The notes: generated from the letters alone by a model not told the origin. Positions 41,901-50,840 are shown, counted from the first letter of the stretch. The stretch is DNA of 64,000 nucleotides from a virus (IMGVR_UViG_3300020735_000007:36877-100876); one strand, 5' to 3'. Numbers and translations: made by a program.

Positions 41901-43095
41901 AAACGCCCCTTGCTATATTTTCATTAGTATTATTAAACTCACATCGACTTCTATGGCACCCCCCATCTGTGTCCATCAATCCTTGGAGTAAGGCTAATCG
42001 CTGATCAATGGAGGATATCAAGTAAATTTCTGGAATGTGTTTATTCTTTAAGATTCCCATTTCTCTGAATTTAGACAGAAGGATATTTCTATCAGGGCTG
42101 TTTCCCCATTCTCCTTTTTTAGAGCCGTGCTGTTTAGAAGTTAAAGAGTATTCAGAGGCTTTAGAACCATTAGAGTTAATTGTAACCTCTAATCCATATG
42201 ATTCAGCTATTTTATAAATGTAGTTCTTAATCTCTTCATCCATAGTAGTTATGGATACATTGGCACTATGTCCATCCCCAAGCCAAAGTCCCAAAAAATA
42301 AGGATCTAATGGGAGTAGCTGGGAGTTGAACTCAACTGGGTTAGAAAGTGCTATAGAGTGATTTGTTTCTTGTTTTCCATCAGACCTTGAATAAAATAAA
42401 GAGTCTTTTATCTCTAAAGTAGTTTTAACGGATCCTATAGAGTCCTCTTTGCACATAGAGGGCCTTGGACCATTTTTGGGCCATCTTCTAGCGTTATTCT
42501 TTCTTTCAGTACGAGTCATAGTATGCCATAAGTGGCCCCCATGGCATACTACGGAAGTTTTATCATCAAAAGTTACTCGGTAAGTTTTATCCACAAAAGG
42601 TTGATGTGCTTGTATCACCTTTATAGCTTTACCACTTGGACTGAAAACAGAATCTCCTTCTTTCAAATCTTCAATATTTTTAAATCCATGAGGCGTAGGA
42701 ATAGGTGTCCTGAAGGCGAGAGCTTTTCCCCCTCTTCTCCCAACAATAGCAACAGTTTCATTATAACCGTCAGGGGAGGCATCTTGCCAAGAGGTTAAAT
42801 TTATACGTCCTTGATCATGGACATATTTAATATATTCTGTTTCTTTCAAATTATATAGTAGTTCATCACAAAAAATGTCATATACTGGAACAAGCTTCTC
42901 GTCTTTATCCATAGGAATGCCAAATATCAGTTTTATAAGCACTCTTTGTACTGGATATAATTGAATACCAAGCCCCTGTGGAGATTCAATAAACTCCAAG
43001 GCGTCCATTATATTAGTAGAGTCTGTAATGTGGTCCTGAATTAAACCACTAAATAAAGACTCCCTAGCGTCTTTACTAAACTTCTTTTTTGGCAT
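38905..43095 (-). CDS. Terminase large subunit (TerL) with two inteins
   Basis: This 1396-residue precursor packages DNA into proheads. Extein parts are residues 1-124, 495-591 and 994-1396. Walker A is split: GRRGGK (119-124) joins to SALVS after the first intein. Walker B LLALDEFAF lies about 15 residues after the second intein, and the C-terminal nuclease has GLDLG, ATDQHGG and HDDQADAVALA. The mature protein would be about 624 residues, normal for TerL. Its start overlaps the portal stop as TAATG with SD GGGAAGGG. ATPase and nuclease residues appear intact after splicing. Confidence 0.92.
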   Translation of the reverse strand: MPKKKFSKDARESLFSGLIQDHITDSTNIMDALEFIESPQGLGIQLYPVQRVLIKLIFGIPMDKDEKLVPVYDIFCDELLYNLKETEYIKYVHDQGRINLTSWQDASPDGYNETVAIVGRRGGKALAFRTPIPTPHGFKNIEDLKEGDSVFSPSGKAIKVIQAHQPFVDKTYRVTFDDKTSVVCHGGHLWHTMTRTERKNNARRWPKNGPRPSMCKEDSIGSVKTTLEIKDSLFYSRSDGKQETNHSIALSNPVEFNSQLLPLDPYFLGLWLGDGHSANVSITTMDEEIKNYIYKIAESYGLEVTINSNGSKASEYSLTSKQHGSKKGEWGNSPDRNILLSKFREMGILKNKHIPEIYLISSIDQRLALLQGLMDTDGGCHRSRCEFNNTNENIARGVFYLAASLGLKPYWNEKRATYYGKDCGTCYRVTWTSTKPVFRLTRKLAELQTTSKPCQNRRFIVSVEPEKEQEVRCITVDSPDGLFLFGDNFNVTHNSALVSAIASYKLYRLLNIRSPQDHYGLIPGSPIDFTFMAQDTEGSSRLFDKMKEDVNRAPFFAPYLKNMTTEEMTFVSDADRYKRDITPSITVASLPCLEENELIWTSKGLTPIKDTQIGDLVWDMNGNLKKVLNKTYNEESLLAVSTRNFKGDPLLLTPQHTCISVSNKEAFEKLPYLYKWNLAGKGLKDCLNNSKRDDTKGIDITLTEDYASKLAEGDYFLYPQISLNQRVASSLDNTQAKSPAYFQKHLGGKLCEHTSVRCSSVELPVTVDSCRLYGLYIAEGSTMGKVGKFKNSVKWTFHINEQTTYAAFIQQTLQTEFGLNSTLILTPECNRCDVFCSSSELARGLAFWFGEGCENKVVPNEALYWPIELQKALIQGYYEGDGCDNRRIAPTVSKKLAYSLFNLLIQTGQRPSILFRPGYITKYKQKEVIHKDSWYVEICKQDNHCRFFQKVKGVNYYWSKITAITPIENKHPVVDIEVEDTHSFLTKFAVVHNCTTNKVRGPSSFLLALDEFAFYRNQIGVNSEAIYKAAAPATMQFKAGGTRGGKRESMILIITSPNGKIGKYYELYSSAMKMGNDSDILAFRCSTAEMNPRSDVDFLKKEHRENPDVFKAEYGGEFLEAAESYVKLSVFESCIDQERKNFCQFTPETIGVKYFWGLDLGMQYDGTALAVCHWQPTFDLIPGATLVYDFIDRKIVGEEEYSNVKQLPLDDILLWLKRMNGLLPCFKGATDQHGGSMLVQLLEKYGINGLELVHLTSGINSQMYLTLKGLMEQKKASFPAEKKFIDEMKLVEAHYVGKYQIKVQAPAEKDAHDDQADAVALASWVAQQWAMNEGAREFADILSGIDPARLARNHGLMSLGFDPNISSMAELKSHERQLGILQRSNLNSVVNPFRRR
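40117..41322 (-). other. TerL intein 2 (402 aa, with LAGLIDADG endonuclease)
   Basis: Residues 592-993 begin CLEENELIWTSKGL and end FAVVHN before a Cys+1 (CTTNKVRG). Block B is LLTPQHTCIS. Two dodecapeptide motifs, LYGLYIAEG and LIQGYYEGDG, mark a LAGLIDADG endonuclease. Insertion is immediately upstream of the Walker B strand, between ASLP and CTT. Confidence 0.9.
41614..42723 (-). other. TerL intein 1 (370 aa, Ala1 type, with LAGLIDADG endonuclease)
   Basis: Residues 125-494 begin ALAFRTPIPTPHGFKNIEDL and end FNVTHN before Ser+1. Starting with Ala means the N-terminal nucleophile is missing and splicing uses a direct attack by the +1 residue (Ala1 class). Endonuclease motifs are YFLGLWLGDG and LLQGLMDTDG. 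Insertion splits the Walker A motif between GGK and S. Confidence 0.9.
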
Positions 43096-45347
43096 TACAT
43101 CCCTTCCCCAGAACCTTCAATCTCGCTATCCTCTACCTCTTTTTCCTTCAGGCCAAGAGTTTTACGAATTCTATCCAAAAGATTAGTTTCGGTCTTCAAT
43201 TTCTCGTCTGCTCCAAGGGAAGAGTAAAGAGATTCAAGGAAAGTATTGAATTTTGAGTCATTAACTGAGAACAGATCATTCTCCAAAAGCTTTTTACAAG
43301 ATTCAGGATCAACATCAAGAAGCTCCAGAATAACAGAGACAGGAATTGAGCCTTTAGAATACATATCAAATAACATCTGGTAAGTATCTCCCGAATTACG
43401 AAGGGCCATACGTCCGAAAGTCACAGATGGGTAAATCCAACGAGGGCGACCATATTTATCTAATTCATAAAACCCTTTTTTCATTGCGATAGGCTTAAAA
43501 ATTAGTTCCTGTACAATATAAGAAACAAGATCTCGGTATTGAACGTAAGTAGTGCTTAAAATTTCCAGTTGAATTTTAGTGCCAGAGTATAATCCCTCTC
43601 CATTTAAAATGTCAGGAGAAAATCCAAGTCCAATAGCAAGATCATTAGCTGTGTGTACCCATTCGGTATCAAGAGCTAGTAGTCTACCCTCTGACCCAAT
43701 TTCGTCCCAACGAGCTTCATAGTTGACAACAATAGTATAATCAGGATCCGACTTAGCTTCATCAGCATGAGAACGAAGAACCATAACCTCATTAGAACTA
43801 ATTCCTGGGGCTACAATAAAAGTTTTAGGAGTCATATTACGGCTAGCCAAAGTGGTCTGGACCTGACGAAGCTTTTCACGATAAATAATGGTTCTCATGC
43901 AACGTTGGAGAATGGAGCGACCGTGATCTTCAAACGGAGCCTTTTTACGAGCAAAATGAATGCAATATGACCCCTTAAATGGATCATTATTTAATGGAAT
44001 TAGACCTTCTGATTGTAGGGCCTCTCTAACTTCTTCGGGAGTATCGGGATCTTGAATATATGCTGCTTTTTGATCCTCAGGAGGACGATAGAAGACTGTG
44101 GAGTCCTCTCCGAATACTTGAGACTTCTTTATTTCTACATTTTCTGGTGGGAGAAGTTGCACTCTATCAAATCCAGTGTATTCCTTATTGACAAGATGCT
44201 TAAAAAGTTCAATATCGTTAGCTCTAGCTTCACGAACTGCTTTTAATTCCTCTAGAAGATCCTTTTTTTTCTTCAGAAGTTCTAAATAATGCTTTAAATC
44301 TCTAGTTTCTTTATCTTCTGGAGCTTGGTCAACCCCCATACCTGAAGATTCATCCATGGGGAGAGGAGGTGGAAGGATGCCGCCGCCGCCAGTACCTCCA
44401 CTGAAATCACCACCAGAAGACATATCAGATGTATCTGTGCCTTCGGCGTCTGGACCACCTTCATCTGCAATAGCAGGATCTGCGCCACCACCAGGGTTGT
44501 CTCCTGCATCAGCAGGATCCCCCTCATCTGCTAATTTTCTGGTTACAACCTTTGCAATTTTAGCAATTTCATGATTTAAAGAAGGCAGATCTTCAAATTT
44601 ATTCTTTGAAAATCCAGCTATGAGAGAAGATAATTTGGTAATTTCTATAAGAGAGGAACGTTTGGGATCCAGCATTTTCATAATTCCCAAATCACTGGTT
44701 CCCCATGAAGGATTATTGGACTCTTGAAGGGCTGTACTCCCTCCAGCATTACGTTCATCGTCCTTGTTATTACCATTAACAAATTTAGCAGCCATAGGAG
44801 AAGGGTCAATATCTGGATCATCCTCTACGTAAAGAAAAGCCTCTCCAATTGTCCAATATTCTCTAGAAGCATGAAGAAGGGTTTCAAATAAACGAGAATT
44901 TGTAACAAGAGATTGGTAAAAATCAAAAATATAATCAGCAAAAGCTTCGGAGGAGCATTTAGGGCGTTCCAAAGTAATTTTAGACATGGGGATTTCAGTA
45001 TGTAGATCAATACCTCGACCTACAATGGGATCACGATCATAAGCTAAACGATAATAACGAAGCTCCTGCGCCCTGGATTGGGGGAGTTCCAAGGAGTCCA
45101 CTGGGAACTCAAAGCTGTAATATCCAATATTATTACTATCAGAGATATTAGCACCAGCGTTAGTGGGGCCAGCAAAATAGTCAGCAGTTTTCTGCATTTT
45201 TCCAGCCATTCTCGCTAATCTTATTTTTTCTTTAACTTCTGGCGATTCACTATCTTCATTAGAGGAAGAGGTGTATCTCCCCGCAGAAAAAGCGGCAAAG
45301 GGGGGAGTTGGGGGTGATTGAGCAGGTTTATTACGTCTATTAGCCAT
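43095..45347 (-). CDS. Portal protein
   Basis: The 750-residue protein forms the DNA entry ring in the head. It has ELRYYRLAYDRDPIVGRGIDLHTEIPMSKI near residue 100-125 and a ASREYWTIGEAFLYVEDD segment, both typical of phage portals, and a long helical region in the second half (ILQRCMRTIIYREKLRQVQ, then YVQYRDLVSYIVQELIFKP). An insert of about 100 residues, rich in Gly, Asp and Ser (about 265-345), looks disordered. It directly precedes TerL and overlaps its start, as expected of packaging genes. Confidence 0.85.
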   Translation of the reverse strand: MANRRNKPAQSPPTPPFAAFSAGRYTSSSNEDSESPEVKEKIRLARMAGKMQKTADYFAGPTNAGANISDSNNIGYYSFEFPVDSLELPQSRAQELRYYRLAYDRDPIVGRGIDLHTEIPMSKITLERPKCSSEAFADYIFDFYQSLVTNSRLFETLLHASREYWTIGEAFLYVEDDPDIDPSPMAAKFVNGNNKDDERNAGGSTALQESNNPSWGTSDLGIMKMLDPKRSSLIEITKLSSLIAGFSKNKFEDLPSLNHEIAKIAKVVTRKLADEGDPADAGDNPGGGADPAIADEGGPDAEGTDTSDMSSGGDFSGGTGGGGILPPPLPMDESSGMGVDQAPEDKETRDLKHYLELLKKKKDLLEELKAVREARANDIELFKHLVNKEYTGFDRVQLLPPENVEIKKSQVFGEDSTVFYRPPEDQKAAYIQDPDTPEEVREALQSEGLIPLNNDPFKGSYCIHFARKKAPFEDHGRSILQRCMRTIIYREKLRQVQTTLASRNMTPKTFIVAPGISSNEVMVLRSHADEAKSDPDYTIVVNYEARWDEIGSEGRLLALDTEWVHTANDLAIGLGFSPDILNGEGLYSGTKIQLEILSTTYVQYRDLVSYIVQELIFKPIAMKKGFYELDKYGRPRWIYPSVTFGRMALRNSGDTYQMLFDMYSKGSIPVSVILELLDVDPESCKKLLENDLFSVNDSKFNTFLESLYSSLGADEKLKTETNLLDRIRKTLGLKEKEVEDSEIEGSGEGM

Positions 45348-45370
45348 GGGTATCCATCTTCACAAAAGAA

Positions 45371-45784
45371 CTAGGAAGTCAATTTTTCTTTTTCAGCTTG
45401 AGAGAGAACGTTATTCCTTTTTTCATTTTCCATTTTCTTTATAAGTTTTTGATAATTCTTCTCAGCTTTTATAAGTTCTTTATCCTGTTCATTGAGATCC
45501 GAAATAGATTCACGTAATTGGGAAGAAGTTACTTGTTGAACCATAGCCGAGGCCATAGATAATTTCTGAAGGGTGAGTTTATCTTTTGCTATCTTTTCTA
45601 AAATTTCATTAGAGAAATCCATTTCGAGACAATCTGTATAGTGAGCATCAAGAAGAGAAAGTTTATGAAGAAATGCGGTAAGAATTCTTTGAGACTCCCC
45701 TAATAATTGAATTTTTTTAGTAGTGGCAGCTAATATTCTGCCTAAATGAACATGGTTCTTATCCCTAGAAATAATAACTGTCAT
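45371..45784 (-). CDS. Coiled-coil hypothetical protein
   Basis: The 137-residue product is almost entirely helical, with Leu heptads and a charged C-terminus (KKMENEKRNNVLSQAEKEKL). It lies between polymerase and portal and overlaps the polymerase stop by four bases (ATGA). The family is not recognised. A small terminase-like or assembly role is possible only by position. Confidence 0.55.
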   Translation of the reverse strand: MTVIISRDKNHVHLGRILAATTKKIQLLGESQRILTAFLHKLSLLDAHYTDCLEMDFSNEILEKIAKDKLTLQKLSMASAMVQQVTSSQLRESISDLNEQDKELIKAEKNYQKLIKKMENEKRNNVLSQAEKEKLTS

Positions 45785-48700
45785 TGAATATACTCCGGGG
45801 GAATTTTACTCACATTAGCAAGCTTCATGATAGTTCCTTGATAGTCAAAAACCACTGTAGCGGAGCCAATCCCTAGCTTCTCAATAAAAACAGAAAGTTC
45901 TCTTTCAGTAAGTGATTTAATTTTTGGAATTATGGCTGGAATCGGAGCTAAAATAGCTTTCTTGGGGGATTCATAAAATAAATCGTCCTCCCCTAAAGAC
46001 TCTTCTTCAGCTTTTTTTACCTCAACTTCAATTTTTACCTCTTTTTCTCTAAATTTCTCTTCAATTTTATTATCAATTTGATCATAGGTAGCCACGATTG
46101 ACCACTCAGGATTAGATGAAGGAGGTTCCACTTCTACATGGTCAGGATTTTCCATTGTAGGCTTGGGTTTAATAGCGATTTCCTTATGTTCAGGAAGTTC
46201 AAATCTGTTCCTGTCAGCATATTCCTTAACAGACTCTTCTAATGCTCCTGCTTCATCCTCATCGATCCTCCAGAATTCATCAAGCTGGAACATCGTAACA
46301 ATATGTCGCCTCATAAGCTCTTCGGTTTTAGCTTTCTCAATAGATGAGAGGATACTATGTGTCCTAGAGTGAGTGTTTACCTTCAACCAACCCGTAACTT
46401 TCTCAATTTTTTCGGCCAAAAGTGAAGAAACTAGCTTATTAACTAAATTCTCGTCAAAATCTTGAGGAATATAAGTTTGCATACCTGGTACATCGTACCA
46501 TCCAGAGGCTTCGTGGTCTTTATCACCAGTCAAATGGTAGTCAATATCCCAAGTTTGACCATACTCGCAATCAGTTTCAAGAGGAACTTTCCATTCTTTA
46601 GCTGTGTGTAACTGACGTAATTTCATAAAACGGTTCAAACGAGGAACGATGTAAGGAGCAAACTCATTCTTGACAGAGAAGTCAATTTCGTCATGCACTG
46701 TGCAATGAAGTTTAAAAACATCCTCTACACCTGGGGTATTTGTGGCCCAAATACGAATTTTATTCAAAGCAGAGCGCATTAAATCACCAGCGGTTCCTTG
46801 AAGTGGAATATTAATGGAGACACGCTCTGCCTTACCCAAGAAACGAGTATACTCTCCATAATTTTTAACGCCGGATTCAGGATTACTGTATAAAGCATTA
46901 GCGGCTCTTTCAGCGGCCAAAGCCTCATCTTTCATATCTTGTTTTTTGTAAACTTCCACAGAACGCTTCAATTCTCTATATTTATAATAGTACTCTTTGT
47001 GTTCCGGCTTAGGTATGGAAATTTTATAGTGCTTCATGGCCGAATGAAAACCAATAATTCGGCCTGTGGGAGTCTTACACATCAATTTAGTTCTAGCAGT
47101 ATTACGTTTACCTTCGCACCATGCGGCAAAGACCGGAACAGACTCCCAATATTTGTTGACTAGAGTTTGTGCCTCTTCAAAAGTGATTTCATGACCATCT
47201 TTTACCATATTTTCAAAGATAGTGTATGCGGTTCCACCATAAAGGAGGGCAAAGTTAATAATTTTAGATAACGATCTAAGTTGTTTTTTCCTACCTTTGC
47301 TTGTGTTAGGATCAGAAAATTCAGGAAACAAAGCTCTAGCAGTAAGAGAGTGGAAATCCCCTTCCCCGTTTAAAAATTCATCCAAAAATAGTGGTTCTCC
47401 TGAAACATTAGCTGCCACGCGCATTTCAACGTTGCAGTTGTGACTGAGCATTCCCTCAGCGATAAAAGTATGAGTTGAAGTCTGAAGTGCTATTACTTCT
47501 TGTTTTCCAACTGGGGTAATAGATAAAATAGTAGCGGCTACCCCGGTTTTACTTTGATATGTTTGTCCTTCCCAAATCTTTTTTGCATTTTTAATAATTC
47601 TTTCAGGACGAATTTTCCCTAAAAACTTAAAGGTTTCAATCCTTCCACCATTAAATCTTAAAGTATCTACTTTACAACTTTTTGGTCTGTCCCTTACAAC
47701 ATTATACCCCTTAGATAGAAGTAATGATTCTACTTTATCTAAGACCAAACCTGGATTTTGACCAAATCCCACTGTCTGACCACTAACCCAGCCTTCACCA
47801 TCAAATACACCACTAAGATAACCTGCCTCCCAAGACTTATCTTCTTCCCAGACATCACAAAAATAGGCTATCTTCATTCCACTTTTCAATTGATCCGCTT
47901 GTCTCCAATCATAAAGTCCGCGAAGTCTGTTTGATCTGGGGCCACCACCTCTCACTTTAGCTAACCAACTATGATCAATGGAGCATATCACAGTCCCTTT
48001 ATCTGTTTTTATCTCTAAACAATCTTTTACTACAATCTTTTTTTTCTCAATAACAGTAGTTCTAAGCCTTCTTCTCCCTTTTTTATTAAGTTCTTTTGGA
48101 GGAAGATATTCATCAAAACCAACTAGTTCATCACCTTCTTGCAAGTCTCTAATCGTAACCCATCGTAAATCAGGAGTTAAAAGACGAGTAGAGGGAGCTA
48201 AACAATAATCCGTTGTAAAATAAGTCCATCCTGGTTCAGCAATAAAAAGACCACGAAGATTGATAACTTCATTTACATCCACCTTTGTCTTATTACCCTG
48301 ACAAACATTACAGGAAGGAACTAGGCAATAACGCTTACCAAAGTAAGTTCCAAAGTGATTTCCTTCAATATTTGGAGCTTTATTACCATCTTTAAAGCAA
48401 GAAGGGTCTAAATCAATCTCATTAAACTGAGGTTCATCTCCGGTTACCTCTTGACTAGTCAAAAGTTTCCCTTTAACCCACCAATTCCCACCAACCTTCT
48501 TAATAGCCTGAGGATTAAGACCACAGCCACCGTCTTTTTCAAATTCACCACCAGCAGCGGCTAAACGACCACCAGCAACTACGTTTTGTTTAAAATAAAT
48601 ACGAGCGGTGTGGTCCCTTGGTTCATATTTCAAATTTTCAGGATGAAGGGCTGCATATTCTCTGAAAGCAAGCAACTTATCAAGGAATTCGTCTTCTGGA

Positions 48701-49866
48701 TACTGTTTTTTAAGCTCCGTAAGTACCCCGATGGCCGTAGAAGCCTCTTGAGTTTTCTCTGAAAATTCTACTGGGGTCATTCCTCTCTTATTAAAAAGAA
48801 CTTCACGAAGCTGGGGAGTAGACCCTGGATTAAAATTCTCAATTCCTGATAAAGCCGCTAATTCCTCAGTCAACTTATTCAGTTTACTCTTATGGAATGA
48901 GATGGTATCGTTAAGCCTCTCTACATCCACTGTGACACGCTGACGCTCAATCCAGGTCAAGGTATCCACTAACAAATGGTCAAGCCTGTGAACAGCCTTC
49001 ATAGCTCTGGCCTTGTCCTTTATGAGATACCACAAGAGCCAAGTGGTAATAGCATCACCAGCAGCATACCAAAGAGCAATATAGGTAGGAACCCAAGTAA
49101 AGGGGGCCAAAACGGTCTTTTGTGTGTTTTTTTGAAGCTCCTCATTCCAAACGGAAGCCTTCACTTTAGCAATTTGACTCAATTCAATCTGTTCAAAACC
49201 CAATCTAGCCTTAGTTAAAGCCTTCAAACCACCAATTTGAAGGCCACCAGACCCACTGGTATCAACCGAAGCCTTGGGGTCTTCAAGATAGTTCAAAATT
49301 TGAACATCTTCAAAGTAGGGAAAGTCCCTGAAAACAATGCCGAGAGTAATTCTTAAAACTTCTCTATCATATTTGGCGTTAAAAAAGATTAAATGGCTTT
49401 GATCAAACAGATTTTGAAGAATACGCCTCAAATCTTCTGCCGGAATATTATTTCCATCCTCATGATTGACCGAAATGTATAATCCTTCAATACCATCAGC
49501 CGATAGGCAAATACCAGCCAATTTAATATTAGCTTCATTATTAACAACTCTAGTATCTAGGCCATCAGTCTCAGTATCTACAGCTATTACAGGACAAGTA
49601 TGGTCTTCAAAAGAATGATGCCTAGAAGTATCTTCAAGAACCGCAATAGCCCAGGCTTCTAGTTCAGATGCTGTAGTAATTAGTCTAAAACTCTTCTGAG
49701 CCATCCATGGTTGCTTGATAGATTCCAAATCTAACACAGCAATATGTTCATTAAAGATAGTCCTCAGGTCCTTTTTAACCTTTGGAGTCTTTGTAACTTT
49801 TGGCTTTTTGGCTTTTTTGACTACTATTGACAAATTTTCTGAAACTACTTCTTCATCTTCTGACAC
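45781..49866 (-). CDS. DNA polymerase, family A, with an intein
   Basis: The 1361-residue precursor has a 3'-5' exonuclease (VIAVDTETDG at 93-102, FFNAKYDREV near 161-170, YAAGDAITTW near 267-276) and a polymerase domain. Motif A is split: TTDY (551-554) joins to CNVEMRVAA after the intein, so the catalytic Asp is present. Motif B RSLSKIINFALLYGG and motif C HCTVHDEIDF are intact. The intein is residues 555-810. The chain continues about 250 residues past YGQTWD, where family A polymerases normally end, adding an acidic, KIE-rich linker and a small C-terminal domain. It is the phage replicase. Confidence 0.92.
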   Translation of the reverse strand: MSEDEEVVSENLSIVVKKAKKPKVTKTPKVKKDLRTIFNEHIAVLDLESIKQPWMAQKSFRLITTASELEAWAIAVLEDTSRHHSFEDHTCPVIAVDTETDGLDTRVVNNEANIKLAGICLSADGIEGLYISVNHEDGNNIPAEDLRRILQNLFDQSHLIFFNAKYDREVLRITLGIVFRDFPYFEDVQILNYLEDPKASVDTSGSGGLQIGGLKALTKARLGFEQIELSQIAKVKASVWNEELQKNTQKTVLAPFTWVPTYIALWYAAGDAITTWLLWYLIKDKARAMKAVHRLDHLLVDTLTWIERQRVTVDVERLNDTISFHKSKLNKLTEELAALSGIENFNPGSTPQLREVLFNKRGMTPVEFSEKTQEASTAIGVLTELKKQYPEDEFLDKLLAFREYAALHPENLKYEPRDHTARIYFKQNVVAGGRLAAAGGEFEKDGGCGLNPQAIKKVGGNWWVKGKLLTSQEVTGDEPQFNEIDLDPSCFKDGNKAPNIEGNHFGTYFGKRYCLVPSCNVCQGNKTKVDVNEVINLRGLFIAEPGWTYFTTDYCLAPSTRLLTPDLRWVTIRDLQEGDELVGFDEYLPPKELNKKGRRRLRTTVIEKKKIVVKDCLEIKTDKGTVICSIDHSWLAKVRGGGPRSNRLRGLYDWRQADQLKSGMKIAYFCDVWEEDKSWEAGYLSGVFDGEGWVSGQTVGFGQNPGLVLDKVESLLLSKGYNVVRDRPKSCKVDTLRFNGGRIETFKFLGKIRPERIIKNAKKIWEGQTYQSKTGVAATILSITPVGKQEVIALQTSTHTFIAEGMLSHNCNVEMRVAANVSGEPLFLDEFLNGEGDFHSLTARALFPEFSDPNTSKGRKKQLRSLSKIINFALLYGGTAYTIFENMVKDGHEITFEEAQTLVNKYWESVPVFAAWCEGKRNTARTKLMCKTPTGRIIGFHSAMKHYKISIPKPEHKEYYYKYRELKRSVEVYKKQDMKDEALAAERAANALYSNPESGVKNYGEYTRFLGKAERVSINIPLQGTAGDLMRSALNKIRIWATNTPGVEDVFKLHCTVHDEIDFSVKNEFAPYIVPRLNRFMKLRQLHTAKEWKVPLETDCEYGQTWDIDYHLTGDKDHEASGWYDVPGMQTYIPQDFDENLVNKLVSSLLAEKIEKVTGWLKVNTHSRTHSILSSIEKAKTEELMRRHIVTMFQLDEFWRIDEDEAGALEESVKEYADRNRFELPEHKEIAIKPKPTMENPDHVEVEPPSSNPEWSIVATYDQIDNKIEEKFREKEVKIEVEVKKAEEESLGEDDLFYESPKKAILAPIPAIIPKIKSLTERELSVFIEKLGIGSATVVFDYQGTIMKLANVSKIPPEYIQ
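47437..48204 (-). other. DNA polymerase intein (256 aa)
   Basis: Residues 555-810 begin CLAPSTRLLTPDLRW and end EGMLSHN before Cys+1. Block B is VICSIDHSWLAK. A dodecapeptide, GYLSGVFDGEG, indicates a LAGLIDADG endonuclease remnant; I see only one such motif. The insertion sits in motif A, between the catalytic DY pair and the following Cys. Confidence 0.9.
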
Positions 49867-50527
49867 TTTCCACCTTTTTATTTAAAATTTTGACAATTCT
49901 GTTCTTACCAAGCACTTTTGCTAAAGGAAGGGGGTCTTTTTCGTGTTCTGCCTTAAAATAAATCCGAAGAAGCTCTTTAACTCTATCGGTGTTACTATCT
50001 AATACTGAGGATAGAGATAGAAATGGCTCCCTAAGATCATCGAAGTCCAAAGACACACGCTCTTCGTCTTCCTCTTCCCCTTCTTCATCTATCTGACTAA
50101 AAATTCTTGGGGTTTCAAGTGGAGGGAGTTTATATTTTTTCTCCAACCAAATAAGGGCCTCTCGTTTAGAAATATTAAAAATCAAAGACACCAATTTCAC
50201 GTTATCATAGCATTGATTGGAGGTTGGAGCCTCACAGCCGAAGCAGTAAGCTGAGTTGGAGGCTGGATAAAAAGTAAAACTAGGGCCTGAGTCCCCATCC
50301 ACCCCTCCATGAATCGGGCATGAAATTTTATTACCTTTATGGTTTCTTAAAAGTTTGTGATCTTCTAACAGGGCTAAAGTCATATCCCAAAAATCGATAC
50401 TCCACCGAACACGTTCCCAGCGTTCAGTGGAGATATCTGATTTATCGTATTGTCTCAGGCGTTCAGCCTCTTCGACTGACCAATCTAGGTCATCCTCCGT
50501 CCCCGGCTTTCGCTTTATCTCGCTCAT
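49853..50527 (-). CDS. CHC2-type zinc-finger protein, primase zinc domain
   Basis: This 224-residue protein has ISCPIHGGVDGDSGPSFTFY followed by AYCFGCEAPT, the CxxH...CxxC zinc ribbon of DnaG-type primases (about 68-100). Just after it, VKLVSLIFNISKREALIWLEKKY fits the next helix of that domain. No TOPRIM catalytic domain follows in this chain. It is therefore either a stand-alone DNA-recognition subunit of a split primase or a primase-derived regulator. It overlaps the polymerase start by 14 bases and the preceding gene by 38, which suggests a replication operon. Confidence 0.75.
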   Translation of the reverse strand: MSEIKRKPGTEDDLDWSVEEAERLRQYDKSDISTERWERVRWSIDFWDMTLALLEDHKLLRNHKGNKISCPIHGGVDGDSGPSFTFYPASNSAYCFGCEAPTSNQCYDNVKLVSLIFNISKREALIWLEKKYKLPPLETPRIFSQIDEEGEEEDEERVSLDFDDLREPFLSLSSVLDSNTDRVKELLRIYFKAEHEKDPLPLAKVLGKNRIVKILNKKVESVRR

Positions 50528-50840
50528 CCAGAAATTCCTTTATTTTTAGGGCCAAGTCGGGGTAAAGACTCTTATCCCCTGTCTCCTCTCCTTTTAAATA
50601 CTTCATCATTACTGCCCTATCCCGAAACTGCATAATTAGTTTGGTATTAGGCTGAAAAGGATTAGCCCCTTGGATGTTAATACTCGCAATCCCGCAATAA
50701 CTGAGTAGACTTTGACTGATTTTAGCTGGGCCATGCTGAATGACAGTAATGAAATCAACAACATCAGCAGTTCCACCCATATCCCATGGAGTCATTTCAA
50801 ATATGGCTACGGGATTGTTAGGGTCAATCTGTATTCGCAT
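50490..50840 (-). CDS. Hypothetical protein
   Basis: The 116-residue product has a beta-rich first half (IQIDPNNPVAIFEMTPWDMG), a helix and a charged C-terminus. It overlaps both neighbours, so it is translationally coupled to the primase zinc protein. No family is recognised. Confidence 0.55.
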   Translation of the reverse strand: MRIQIDPNNPVAIFEMTPWDMGGTADVVDFITVIQHGPAKISQSLLSYCGIASINIQGANPFQPNTKLIMQFRDRAVMMKYLKGEETGDKSLYPDLALKIKEFLDERDKAKAGDGG

